From positions 3,041,001 through 3,105,000 of the forward strand of contig NZ_CP039740.1 of assembly GCF_005153485.1 (NCBI RefSeq): 64,000 nucleotides of DNA, in the 5' to 3' direction. The DNA comes from Pseudolabrys sp. FHR47. Its GTDB lineage: Bacteria > Pseudomonadota > Alphaproteobacteria > Rhizobiales > Xanthobacteraceae. This document shows, piece by piece, positions 18,426 through 27,003 of the stretch. A program made the translations under genes and the position numbers. The notes below the pieces were generated by a model. That model ran no database searches. It worked only from the letters and a program-made list of their open reading frames with translations, and had not been told where the DNA came from. Numbering within the stretch: the first letter of the stretch is position 1; each line of letters starts with the position of its first letter.

Positions 18426-19309
18426 TGCTTGACCTCCATCGCGGTGCGCAAACCGTCGGAGAACAGATTGAAGGAAATCGAGGTCAGAAAGATCATCAGG
18501 CCCGGCAATGCCGCGACCATGGGCTGGTTGTAGATCGCGGTGCGCAACGTATTGAGCATCAGACCCCACTCGGCTTCCGGCGGCTTCACGCCGAGGCCGA
18601 GGAAGGACAGGCCGGCGGCGAGAATCATCGATACGCTGATGAGCGAGGTCGAGAACACGAAGATCGGCCCGAGCACGTTGCCGAGCACATGAACGCGCAC
18701 GATGGTAAAAGCCCCTGCCCCCGATACGCGCGCCGCCTCGACATAATCGCGCGTCCTGATCTGCGTCGTCACAGATTCGGCGACCCGCGCGATCGGCGGA
18801 ATAAAGACGATGGTCAGCGACACGATCGAATTGAGAATGCCGGCCCCTAACGCGCCCGACAGCGCAATGGCGAGCAGCACCGAGGGAAAGGCGAAGAAGA
18901 CGTCGATGATGCGCATCACCGCCGTGTTGATCCAGCCGCCGACATAACCAGCGAACACGCCGATGCCGGAGCCGACCACGAAAGCGCACAGCACCGGAAA
19001 CACGCCCATGAACAGCGACAGCCTTCCGCCATAGATCAGCCGGCTCAGCATGTCGCGGCCGAGTTCGTCGCCGCCGAGCGGATAGCCGGGAAAGCCGATA
19101 GGTTTCAGACGGCGCAGCATCGAGCCCTTGAACGGGTCGGCCGGTGCGACATAGGGCGCGAAAATCGCCGCCAGCGCGATGATCAGGATGACGGCGAGCG
19201 CCACCATCGCCACCTTGTCCTTGACGAGCCGCGCGAACACGCTTCCCCAGTAGCCCTTGCTGGCCTGCGGTACGGCGACGATGGGCGCCGAGGCGGTGAT
19301 GGTCGACAT
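18422..19309 (-). CDS. Peptide-type ABC transporter permease (DppC/OppC-like)
   Basis: This 295-residue inner-membrane permease has an N-terminal helix (VAMVALAVILIIALAAIFAPYVAP), then the typical GTDELGRDxxSR-like motif here as GGDELGRDMLSRLIYGGR. The BPD_transp_1 coupling region is EAARVSGAGAFTIVRVHVLGN. The start chosen at 19309 (MSTITAS) lies 4 bp after the partner permease's stop. It forms the channel with the DppB-like permease. Confidence 0.92.
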   Translation of the reverse strand: MSTITASAPIVAVPQASKGYWGSVFARLVKDKVAMVALAVILIIALAAIFAPYVAPADPFKGSMLRRLKPIGFPGYPLGGDELGRDMLSRLIYGGRLSLFMGVFPVLCAFVVGSGIGVFAGYVGGWINTAVMRIIDVFFAFPSVLLAIALSGALGAGILNSIVSLTIVFIPPIARVAESVTTQIRTRDYVEAARVSGAGAFTIVRVHVLGNVLGPIFVFSTSLISVSMILAAGLSFLGLGVKPPEAEWGLMLNTLRTAIYNQPMVAALPGLMIFLTSISFNLFSDGLRTAMEVKQ

Positions 19310-19313
19310 GACG

Positions 19314-20267
19314 TCAGGCCCGCTGGATGCGCGGATCGAGCGCGGTTTGCAGAACATCGACGATGAGATTGAGCGCGACGAAGAACATCGCCAGCACCAG
19401 GATCGTGCCTTGTAAGAGCGGCAGATCGCGCTGGAAAATCGCGGCGTTGAGCAGAAAACCGGTGCCCGGCCAGGAAAACACCGTCTCGATCAGGATCGAG
19501 CCGCCAAGCAGATAACCGAGTTGCAGGCCCATCACGGCGAGTGCGGTCGGCGCGGCGTTGCGGACCACGTGCTTGAACACGCCCCATTCCGACAGGCCTT
19601 TGGCGCGGAGCGCCTGCACAAATTCTTGGCTCAGGATATCGGCGACCAGCGCGCGCACCGTGCGCGCGATAATGCCGGTGGGGATCACCGACATCGTGAT
19701 CGCGGGCAAGATGATGTAGCGCAAATGCTGTGCGTCGGGCCGCCAGTGATCGGAGCCGCCGGGTCCTGCGCCGGTCGCGGGCAGCCAGTTGAGCTGTACG
19801 GAGAAGATGATGACTAGCACCATCCCGAGCCAGTAATGCGGCACGGAGACGCCGAACACCGACAGCGCGGACGCGCCCTTGTCGACCGGCGAATTGCGGA
19901 AATAGCCGGCGACGAAGCCGAACAGAGTACCGAAAGTAAAGCCGATCAAGGTCGCTACCGAGGCCAGGATCAGCGAATTGGTGACGGCGCGCGATACCTC
20001 GTCGAGCACCGGCCGGCCGGAGGCAATTGAATTGCCGAGGTCGCCCTGCAGCACCTTCCACAGCCACAAGCCGTATTGCACCACCAGCGGCTTGTCGAAG
20101 CCATAGACGGCGCGCATCTGCGCCTGCTGCTCGGCGGTGGCGTCGATCGGCAATACCGAGGTCAGCGGATCGCCCGGCGCCAGATGCACCAGCAGGAAGC
20201 AGATAATGCTCACGCCGATAGCAACCGGCGTGACGTAAAGAATTCGCTTGAGGGTGTAGGCCAGCAT
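19314..20267 (-). CDS. Peptide-type ABC transporter permease (DppB/OppB-like)
   Basis: This 317-residue permease has the characteristic start MLAYTLKRILYVTPVAIGVSI and the following LAPGDP loop of DppB. The coupling-helix region is QALRAKGLSEWGVFKHVVRN, followed by GGSILIETVFSWPGTG, the conserved DppB signature near residue 260. It is the first membrane subunit after the binding-protein gene, separated from it by a 67-bp gap containing a strong stem-loop. Confidence 0.93.
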   Translation of the reverse strand: MLAYTLKRILYVTPVAIGVSIICFLLVHLAPGDPLTSVLPIDATAEQQAQMRAVYGFDKPLVVQYGLWLWKVLQGDLGNSIASGRPVLDEVSRAVTNSLILASVATLIGFTFGTLFGFVAGYFRNSPVDKGASALSVFGVSVPHYWLGMVLVIIFSVQLNWLPATGAGPGGSDHWRPDAQHLRYIILPAITMSVIPTGIIARTVRALVADILSQEFVQALRAKGLSEWGVFKHVVRNAAPTALAVMGLQLGYLLGGSILIETVFSWPGTGFLLNAAIFQRDLPLLQGTILVLAMFFVALNLIVDVLQTALDPRIQRA

Positions 20268-20295
20268 GCGCGTGCCCCGGCTCTTCGAAGAAATC

Positions 20296-20324
20296 GGGGA
20301 GCGCGATTTTCACGCGCGCTCCCC
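20296..20324 (-). promoter_or_regulatory. Stem-loop between binding-protein and permease genes
   Basis: GGGGAGCGCG and CGCGCTCCCC are perfect 10-base arms around a 9-base loop, in the 67-bp gap after the OppA-like gene. There is no following U-tract on the transcribed strand, which suggests mRNA stabilisation or attenuation that favours the binding protein over the membrane parts. Confidence 0.65.
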
Positions 20325-20334
20325 GCTCGTGTCG

Positions 20335-21954
20335 TTACTTCGCCACCGTGATCGGCGAGAAGTCCTGGAACCAGTTCTGCGCCTGCACGAAGCCCTTCAC
20401 CTTCGCGCTCATGGCGCGGGCATTGACGTCATGCGTGACCATGAGGAACAGCGCCTCGTTCACGTACTTCTCGTGGATCTTCTCGAGTATCGCGGTCTGC
20501 GCCTTCGGATCGAAGGTGTTGCGGACCTGATCGAACAGCTTGTCCATCTCCGGATCGCAATAGCCGCCCCAGTTAGTTCCGTTCGGCGCCTTCAGATTGC
20601 ATTGCAGGTGGCGGATGAAGCCGGTGAACGGATCCTGGATGAAGTAGGAGAAGTTGATGCTCTGGGCACCCTTGGCGCTCGGATCGGACGAGCCGGCGCG
20701 CCACAGATTGATCACCTGGTTCCACTCCACCACTTCGAACTCGACCTTGATGCCGACCTCGGCGAGGTTCTGCTGGATGAACTCGTTCATCGGCAGCGGT
20801 TGCATCTGGCCGGAGCCCGAGGGCGAGATGATCGCCTTGACGACGAGCGGCTTGTTCGGGCCGTAGCCGGCTTCCGCGAGCAGCTTCTTGGCGGCGGCAA
20901 CGTCGTGCTTGACCTTGAAGGTCGGCTTGCCGAACCACTGGTGTCCCGGCGGGAAGAAACCTTCGGCCGGGATCATCAGGCCGCCGAGCAGTTCCTTCAT
21001 GCCCTCGCGGTCGACAGCGAGATTGGCCGCCTTGCGCACGCGTTCGTCGTTCCACGGCGAGCCCGGCGCGCGCGACAGATGCCAGGTCCAGTTATGCGGA
21101 TAGGCATTGGTAACGATGGTGAAGCCCGCACCTTTTAGCGAGGCGACCGCATCCGGCGCCGGCGCCTCGATCCAGTCGACCTGGCCCGAGCGCAAGGCGG
21201 CGACGCGCGCGTTCACTTCTGGCAGCGGCAACAGCACGAGCTTGTCCAGCTTGGGCACCCGCGCCTTGTCCCAATAGTCCTTGTTCGGCGTCAGTTCGGC
21301 GCGCTCGCGCGGCACGAACAGCGACAGCTTCCACGGCCCCGTCCCGGACGGCGTTTTGGCGAACTCTTCCCAATTCTTGCCGAGCTTCTCCCACTGCGCC
21401 GGCGACGACATCATGATCCAGGCGAGTTGGTAGGGCAGCGTCGCGTCCGGCGACTTGGTGACGATCTCGACGGTGTATTTGTCAACCACCTTGTAGGAAG
21501 CGACCGAGGGAATGCGCGACTTGCCCTGCGCCGACTGACGCTTGTCGAATTGCGGCGCCTCGGACACCAGGAGCTTGTCGAGGTTCCAGACGACGGCATT
21601 GGCATCGAATTCCGAGCCGTCGTGAAATTTGACGCCCTGACGCAGCTTGAACAGCCAGCGATTCTTCGCGGCGTCGGCCGGATCGACGCCGTAACTCTCG
21701 GCCAAGCCGGGCACCAATCCGGAGGGCTTGGTGGCGCTCGACAGATCCCAGTTGATGAGACCGTCATAGACCGTATAGCCCATGAAGCGCATGCCTTCAC
21801 CGCCCTGATCGGTCTGGCCGGTGGTGAGCGGAATGTCGGACGCGGTCATGCCGATGCGCAACACACCCTGCGCCGAGGCCGGGTCCGAAGCCGATGTCGC
21901 GACCGCGAGCGACAGCCCCAGAGCAACGAAGGCGGATTTTCTGAAACTGAACAT
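20335..21954 (-). CDS. Peptide-type ABC transporter substrate-binding protein (SBP_bac_5)
   Basis: This 539-residue periplasmic protein has a signal peptide (FVALGLSLAVATSASDPASAQG), then VLRIGMTASDIPLTTGQTDQGGEG. Family signatures include LRQGVKFHDGSEFDANAVVWNLDKL and the WHLSRAPGSPWNDERVRKAANLAVDRE block. It is the first gene of the operon binding protein - permeases - ATPases - racemase. The family binds peptides, nickel, or small amino acid derivatives such as glutathione or D-Ala-D-Ala; the racemase-like partner hints at an amino-acid-derived ligand. Confidence 0.92.
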   Translation of the reverse strand: MFSFRKSAFVALGLSLAVATSASDPASAQGVLRIGMTASDIPLTTGQTDQGGEGMRFMGYTVYDGLINWDLSSATKPSGLVPGLAESYGVDPADAAKNRWLFKLRQGVKFHDGSEFDANAVVWNLDKLLVSEAPQFDKRQSAQGKSRIPSVASYKVVDKYTVEIVTKSPDATLPYQLAWIMMSSPAQWEKLGKNWEEFAKTPSGTGPWKLSLFVPRERAELTPNKDYWDKARVPKLDKLVLLPLPEVNARVAALRSGQVDWIEAPAPDAVASLKGAGFTIVTNAYPHNWTWHLSRAPGSPWNDERVRKAANLAVDREGMKELLGGLMIPAEGFFPPGHQWFGKPTFKVKHDVAAAKKLLAEAGYGPNKPLVVKAIISPSGSGQMQPLPMNEFIQQNLAEVGIKVEFEVVEWNQVINLWRAGSSDPSAKGAQSINFSYFIQDPFTGFIRHLQCNLKAPNGTNWGGYCDPEMDKLFDQVRNTFDPKAQTAILEKIHEKYVNEALFLMVTHDVNARAMSAKVKGFVQAQNWFQDFSPITVAK

Positions 21955-22095
21955 TTGCTGTTACCTCGAACGTTGATCTTTCGGGTATTCAGCAATTGCC
22001 ATGCCAACAAATACTGGCGCTGGATCAGTACCTTAGAGAAGCAGGGCCCGTGCCACTCAGGCGACAAGCCCATCTATTAGGCAGCGCCTTTACGT

Positions 22096-22213
22096 TGACC
22101 TGCCACTGAGTATTTCCTCGCGCGGAGTTAGAGTCCGGCCCGCCAAAGGGAGACGGACGATGAAGCGCAAGAGGTTCGCCGAGGAGCAGATCATCGGGGC
22201 GCTGCGAGAGTGC
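22096..22213 (+). mobile_element. IS3-family insertion sequence remnant (left end and orfA start)
   Basis: TGACCTGCC at 22096 resembles IS407-group ends. Some 60 bp later, after GGGAGACGG, an ATG at 22160 opens MKRKRFAEEQIIGALRE, the typical first residues of an IS3-family OrfA. Similarity stops at about 22213, a few bases from the stop of the next gene. About 118 bp is left, with no orfB and no right end. It lies between the peptide-importer operon and the Pot-type operon and marks a past insertion or rearrangement. Confidence 0.7.
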
Positions 22214-22217
22214 AGGC

Positions 22218-23366
22218 CTATTCGAGGACCGGCGCATCGCCGGTCACGTAGGCTCTTTTCACGAAGCGATCGACGCGGAAGGGCTCAATCGGCAAGTGGG
22301 TGGTGCCGGTCGCGATCAGCTCGGCCATCAGCGCGCCGACTCCAGGACCGAGCTGGAAACCGTGCGCGGAAAAGCCGAACTGATGAAACAAGCCGTCTGC
22401 CGCCTTACTCGGCCCGATGACGGGAATGTCGTCCGGCATACGCGCCTCGATTCCCGCCCAGGCGCGGACGATGGTCGCGGCACGCATCACTGGAAACAGT
22501 TCATCGACCGTCCGCGCGCTGGCCGTCAGCTTCTGCCAGTCGAGCACGGTCGTATTTTCATCCGGATACGCCTTGCCCAGATGGCCGCCGCCGATCAGCA
22601 CGGTACCGTTGCGGAATTGCTTGAACGACAGCTTGCGGCCTCGCAGGATGATCACCGGGTCGAGAAAGTGCGGCACGCGGGCGGTGATCATCAGCATCGG
22701 CGCGATGACGTCGAGCGGCACCGGTTCACCGGCCATTTCCGCCAGCCTCCCCGACCACGCACCCGCGGCATTGACCAACACCGGTGCTTCCAAGGCGCCG
22801 TCGGTTGTCGCCACGTGCCAGATGCCGCCGCGGCGAACGATGCTCAACACGCGCACGCCTTCGCGCACCATCGCGCCGCATTCGATCGCGCGGCGGCGAA
22901 AGGCCTGCGTCGTGCGAAACGGATCGGCCGCGCCGTCGCGGCGCGATACGACGCCACCCGGGCAGTAATCCGAAACCGCCGGCACCAGACGCTTGAGCTC
23001 CGAACGGTCGATCAGCTCTTCATGGGTGAAGCCGCGCAACCGCAGATCATCGACACGCGCGCGGCAATTGTCGAAATCGGCCTCGTCTTCGGCGACGAGC
23101 ACCTGGCCGTGGCTTTCGAAGCCGCAGTCGTCGCCGACCAGATCCTCGATGCGCTCCCACAACTCCATGGAAGCCACCGACAGAGGTACCTCAGCAACGT
23201 GACGCGCAAGCTGGCGCACACCGCCGGCGTTGACGCCGGATGCGTGGCGCCCGCAATAGTCCTTCTCGAGCAGCAACGGCTTGACGCCACGAAGCGCCAG
23301 ATGAAGCGCCGTCGAGCAGCCGTGGATGCCGCCGCCGACCACAATCACATCGGCGGTTTTCGTCAT
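22218..23366 (-). CDS. FAD-dependent amino acid oxidase-like protein (DadA/DAO family)
   Basis: This 382-residue protein has an N-terminal dinucleotide fold VIVVGGGIHGCSTALHLALRG and the C-terminal DAO signature (ARMPDDIPVIGPS ... GFSAHGFQLGPGVGALMAELI). Such enzymes oxidise secondary amines and amino acids (sarcosine, glycine, D-amino acids, hydroxyproline). It is an extra flavoprotein beyond the three-part complex encoded just upstream, to which it is coupled by ATGA. The coding sequence ends almost at the IS remnant, yet the family C terminus looks complete. Confidence 0.87.
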   Translation of the reverse strand: MTKTADVIVVGGGIHGCSTALHLALRGVKPLLLEKDYCGRHASGVNAGGVRQLARHVAEVPLSVASMELWERIEDLVGDDCGFESHGQVLVAEDEADFDNCRARVDDLRLRGFTHEELIDRSELKRLVPAVSDYCPGGVVSRRDGAADPFRTTQAFRRRAIECGAMVREGVRVLSIVRRGGIWHVATTDGALEAPVLVNAAGAWSGRLAEMAGEPVPLDVIAPMLMITARVPHFLDPVIILRGRKLSFKQFRNGTVLIGGGHLGKAYPDENTTVLDWQKLTASARTVDELFPVMRAATIVRAWAGIEARMPDDIPVIGPSKAADGLFHQFGFSAHGFQLGPGVGALMAELIATGTTHLPIEPFRVDRFVKRAYVTGDAPVLE

Positions 23367-24787
23367 CCACGCACGACGGCTTTTTCGGCCTGTTCCGAAT
23401 GCGGGATCGAGGCCAGTTCCTTCAAGGCCACCGGTTTCACCGGCGGCCGCAGCCGATAATAGCCGACGGCTTCGGGCGAAATACCCCGCGCTTGCGCGAT
23501 CATTTCGGTCACGGTCAGCCCGCACAGCCTGCCCTGGCACGGGCCCATGCCACAACGCAGGAACGCTTTGAGCTGGTTCGGCCCTTCGACGCCGAGCCCG
23601 ATCGTGTCCTTGATCTGCATTGCCGTCACTTCCTCGCAACGGCACACAATGGTGTCGCCATCTGGCAGGCGGAATTGAGACGCCGGCTGGAACAGGACAT
23701 CGAGGAAGGCACGGCCACGTTCGGCCCGCCGCAATGCCTTCGCAGTATCCGTACGATCCGGCGTCAGGCTGCGTTTTCCCGGCGCCAGCGCCTGGACGGC
23801 TGCAAGCGCCGCGATGCGGCCGCGCTCTACAGCGGCTTGCGCACCGCCAATGCCAGCGCCGTCCCCGGCAATAGCGATCCCCGGCACAGACGTATTGCCG
23901 TCGGCGTCAAGCAAGGGTGCCCAGCACAATTGCCTGTCGTCCCAGCGATGCGCGACACCGGCCGCGTTGGCCAGATTGACATTGGGCACGACACCTTGGT
24001 GCAGCAACAGCGTATCGGCCGCCATGCTTTGCTCGCCGCCGCCGGCGACCGAATAAGCAACCGCATTCAACCGATCGCCGCCACGGACCGCCAGGGATGT
24101 GACGTTCGCGACCACGCGCACCCGACGCTTGACCTCACGCATCAGCGCGAGCCCCTTGGTCCAATAAGGCGACATCAGGAACGGCAAGGCATGAGGCAGA
24201 GCGCGCCAATAGTTGCCACGCGGAGTGGTGTCGAGAATGGCCTCGATGGCGCCGCCGCCACGCAGGACTTGCGCCGCATAGAGCCAGAGCAGCGGCCCGG
24301 TCCCGGCGAGCACGACCTTGCCGTCAGGCACAAGACCGGAGGCCTTCAGCAGTGTCTGACCGGCGCCGACCGTCATCACCCCGGGCAGCGTCCAGCCCGG
24401 GATCGGGAACGGCCGTTCGAGCGCGCCGGTTGCAATGATCACGCGCCGTGCCTTCAGAATTTGCGATTGACCGAGCAGCGACACCGCAATCTGAAGATCG
24501 CGGTCGAGACTCCATACGGTCGCGCCCTGTACGATCGTTGCACCGCTGCCGCGGGCCTCCGCGACCAGAGTTTCACCGCGCCAGTAATCGTCACCGAGAA
24601 CATCGCGGCGTTTGACCGGCGTGGTGTTGATGGCCCGGAATATCTGTCCGCCAGGCTGCGCGTTTTCGTCGAGCACCAGCGTCGACAGTCCCGCCTTGCC
24701 GGCAACGCTGGCCGCGGCAAGACCGGCTGGGCCGGCGCCGATGATGACAACATCGTATTGTTCTTTCGGTAATGGCAGAGCGGTCAT
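23363..24787 (-). CDS. NAD(P)/FAD oxidoreductase with BFD-like [2Fe-2S] domain (HcnB/OoxA type), copy 1
   Basis: This 474-residue subunit has VVIIGAGPAGLAAASVAGKAG for FAD near residue 13, a second nucleotide-binding region (LVPDGKVVLAGTGPLLWLYA), and a C-terminal cysteine domain (VCRCEEV ... CGMGPCQGRLCG). This layout is shared by HCN synthase HcnB, opine oxidase OoxA and D-hydroxyproline dehydrogenase subunits. It overlaps the small [2Fe-2S] gene and the DadA-like gene by 4 bp each. The complex should oxidise an amino acid or opine imported by the Pot-type transporter of the same operon. Confidence 0.87.
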   Translation of the reverse strand: MTALPLPKEQYDVVIIGAGPAGLAAASVAGKAGLSTLVLDENAQPGGQIFRAINTTPVKRRDVLGDDYWRGETLVAEARGSGATIVQGATVWSLDRDLQIAVSLLGQSQILKARRVIIATGALERPFPIPGWTLPGVMTVGAGQTLLKASGLVPDGKVVLAGTGPLLWLYAAQVLRGGGAIEAILDTTPRGNYWRALPHALPFLMSPYWTKGLALMREVKRRVRVVANVTSLAVRGGDRLNAVAYSVAGGGEQSMAADTLLLHQGVVPNVNLANAAGVAHRWDDRQLCWAPLLDADGNTSVPGIAIAGDGAGIGGAQAAVERGRIAALAAVQALAPGKRSLTPDRTDTAKALRRAERGRAFLDVLFQPASQFRLPDGDTIVCRCEEVTAMQIKDTIGLGVEGPNQLKAFLRCGMGPCQGRLCGLTVTEMIAQARGISPEAVGYYRLRPPVKPVALKELASIPHSEQAEKAVVRG

Positions 24788-25080
24788 GCCCTCGCCTCCC
24801 GCTTGCCGTGCTGGGTTTCAATCCGCATGCCGTGCTCGACGCGAATGAGACAGCCCTGACGGTTGCCAATGCCGTCCACCGTAACCAGGCAATCGAAACA
24901 GACGCCCATCATGCAGTAAGGCGCACGCATGGCACCGGAGACCGGCGTCTCCCGGCAGTGGCTGCGACCGGCCGCCAGCAGGGCCGCTGCGACACTGTCA
25001 CCCTCGCGGGCATCAAAGGGTTCGCCGTCGATCGTCACCGCGACCGCGGCGCCCTGGGTATCAGGCAGCCTTTTGAACAT
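24784..25080 (-). CDS. Small [2Fe-2S] subunit (HcnA/LhpE-like), copy 1
   Basis: This 98-residue ferredoxin-like protein has the cysteine pattern YCMMGVCFDCLVTVDG ... QGC, matching Fer2_4 subunits of HcnABC-type dehydrogenases. The start ATG at 25080 lies inside the end of the preceding flavoprotein gene (20-bp overlap), and its stop overlaps the HcnB-like start, so the three subunits are translated together. It should pass electrons between the two flavin subunits. Confidence 0.88.
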   Translation of the reverse strand: MFKRLPDTQGAAVAVTIDGEPFDAREGDSVAAALLAAGRSHCRETPVSGAMRAPYCMMGVCFDCLVTVDGIGNRQGCLIRVEHGMRIETQHGKREARA

Positions 25081-26191
25081 GGAACCTCTGTGCCGAGAAG
25101 ACCTGGGTTTGTTGAGCATCAAGGGAACCGCGCGCGATCATTGGCGCCAGGACATAAGCGTGAACCGCGGCAAGCGTGACGCCCGAATGGCAGCACGCAA
25201 CGAATGCACCGGGGCATGTTTCCGACTGGTCATAGATCGGAAATCCATCCTGTGTCATGACGCGCAGGCACGACCAACTTCGTATGATGTTGACGTTGGC
25301 CAGAAACGGGAACGTGCGCTGCGCGCGATCGAGCATGACGGAGTTAATGGCAAAGTTCATACCTCCGTCGTCGGTTGAGTCCTCGTAGCTGTCGCCGATC
25401 ATCACCGTGCCTTCGTCGGTCTGACGTAATGTGCCGATCGGATAGCGCATGAAGCGCTGCAGGCGCTCCGTGACCACGATCTGGCCGCGGCAGTTGAACT
25501 GCATCGGCGCGCTCAAGCCCACCATTGGCGCGAGATGGGCATTGGCGTTGCCGGCGGCGAGCACGATCTTGCCCGCCTCGATCTCGCCTCGCGACGTATG
25601 AATGCGAAATAGTCCGCTGTCATAGTCAATGCCGCCTACCCGATGGTTCGGCCGATAATCGATGCCGAGGCGATGATTGGCGAGATGAAAGGCGTGAAAC
25701 AGACGCAGCGCATTGACGTGGCCGTCGAGCGGGCAAAAGCTCCCGCCGACCACGTCCTGCCCGATGCCGGGCAGCATCTTTTCGACTTCGCTGCGATCGA
25801 GCAGCGCGACCTCGTATTTTGCCACGCCCTCCTGAGCGTGGATTTGCCGCATCATTGCACGCCGCGCCTCCATCTCGCGCTCGGACAGGCAGATATTGAA
25901 ACCGCCGGTTTGCTCGAGGCAGACGTCCAGCCCCGTCCGCTCCTTCAGCTCCGCCTCAAGCTGCGGCCAACTTTGCGTCGAGCGGATAGTCCAGCCGGTG
26001 TAGGCCGGCATGCCGAGACCTTTGCTCTGCACCCAGACCAGCGCGAAATTACCGCGCGAGGCGCGCTTGGCGATGTCGCCCTCATCGAGAACGACGACAC
26101 GCTGACCGTCGCGCGCCAGACCAAAGGCGATGGCCGAGCCAAGCACTCCCCCGCCGACCACCGCAATGTCATAGTCCTTTGCCAAGTCCAA
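25061..26191 (-). CDS. FAD-dependent amine/amino acid dehydrogenase subunit (HcnC/OoxB type), copy 1
   Basis: This 376-residue catalytic DAO-family subunit has the N-terminal FAD motif DIAVVGGGVLGSAIAFGLARDG, a SRGNFALVWVQSKG segment typical of HcnC/OoxB relatives, and the C-terminal VMTQDGFPIYDQSE ... CHSGVTLA. Residue SRGN follows the FAD-binding loop. It is separated from the Pot-type permease gene by 5 bp, so importer and oxidase are one transcription unit. Substrate candidates are opines, D-amino acids and secondary amines; the sequence does not decide. Confidence 0.88.
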   Translation of the reverse strand: MDLAKDYDIAVVGGGVLGSAIAFGLARDGQRVVVLDEGDIAKRASRGNFALVWVQSKGLGMPAYTGWTIRSTQSWPQLEAELKERTGLDVCLEQTGGFNICLSEREMEARRAMMRQIHAQEGVAKYEVALLDRSEVEKMLPGIGQDVVGGSFCPLDGHVNALRLFHAFHLANHRLGIDYRPNHRVGGIDYDSGLFRIHTSRGEIEAGKIVLAAGNANAHLAPMVGLSAPMQFNCRGQIVVTERLQRFMRYPIGTLRQTDEGTVMIGDSYEDSTDDGGMNFAINSVMLDRAQRTFPFLANVNIIRSWSCLRVMTQDGFPIYDQSETCPGAFVACCHSGVTLAAVHAYVLAPMIARGSLDAQQTQVFSAQRFHVQKAA

Positions 26192-26196
26192 CTCTC

Positions 26197-27003
26197 CTAC
26201 GGCTCGTTGACGCCGCGGCCCGACAGTAGCCGTTCCAGCCCGTAGACCCGATCGAGGGCTATGAGCGCCAGCGCCGTGAGCGCGATGACGACCGCCGATA
26301 CCGATGTCACCAGCGGATCGATATTGTCCTGGATGTAAAGGAACATGCGCACCGGCAGCGTCTCCGTACCCGGCGCCGCGACAAACACCGTCATGGTGAC
26401 CTCGTCGAAGGACTGGATGAAGGCGAGCGCCCAGCCCGATATGACGCCCGGCAAGATCAATGGCAGCGTTACCCGTTTAAACACCGTCCAGTCCGATGCG
26501 CCGAGCGATATCGCCGCCTGTTCGATGGCGCGGTCCATGCCGGTCGCGGAGGCAAGCGTCAGCCGCAAGGCGAAGGGAAACACGACCACGATATGAGCCA
26601 ACACCAAGCCGGTAAAGGAACCGCCCAGCCCGACCAGCGAAAAGAACCGCAGAAACGCAATGCCGAGAACGACCGGCGGTATCATCAGCGGCGACATGAA
26701 CAGCGTCGCCAGCGCGTCGCGGCCTTTGAACCGATAGCGTGCGATAGCAAGCGCCGCCGGTACGGATAATGAGATCGCGATCGCCGACGATAGCGCGCCG
26801 AGCCAGATGCTGACCCAGAAAGCGCGAACGAACTCCGGATACTGGGCGATGGCGCGGAACCAACGCAACGACAGCCCGTTCGTCGGGAGCGAGAGGTAAC
26901 CTTCCGGAGTAAAGGCGACGATGCAAACGATGGCGATCGGCGCCAGCATGAAGATGACGAACAGCGCGTGGTAGCACAGCGCCAGCGGCCCATTGCGGCT
27001 CAT
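26197..27003 (-). CDS. ABC transporter permease (PotC-like)
   Basis: This 268-residue permease has the PotC layout: a first helix (ALFVIFMLAPIAIVCIVAF) followed by the SLRWF motif and the coupling segment EQAAISLGASDWTVFKRVTLPLILPG. The ATG overlaps the stop of the PotB-like gene (27000-27003). It pairs with PotB to form the channel. Pot-type importers carry polyamines but also opines, ectoine or other small amines. Confidence 0.92.
   Translation of the reverse strand: MSRNGPLALCYHALFVIFMLAPIAIVCIVAFTPEGYLSLPTNGLSLRWFRAIAQYPEFVRAFWVSIWLGALSSAIAISLSVPAALAIARYRFKGRDALATLFMSPLMIPPVVLGIAFLRFFSLVGLGGSFTGLVLAHIVVVFPFALRLTLASATGMDRAIEQAAISLGASDWTVFKRVTLPLILPGVISGWALAFIQSFDEVTMTVFVAAPGTETLPVRMFLYIQDNIDPLVTSVSAVVIALTALALIALDRVYGLERLLSGRGVNEP

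Noticed and set aside
22296..24772. Long plus-strand open frames antisense to the FAD oxidoreductases
   Set aside because: No start signal or domain; the minus-strand proteins carry full FAD and cysteine motifs and overlapping stops and starts.
23363..26191. Calling the three-part dehydrogenase HCN synthase
   Set aside because: HcnABC, opine oxidase and D-hydroxyproline dehydrogenase share the same domain order. The sequence and the Pot-type importer context do not single out glycine.
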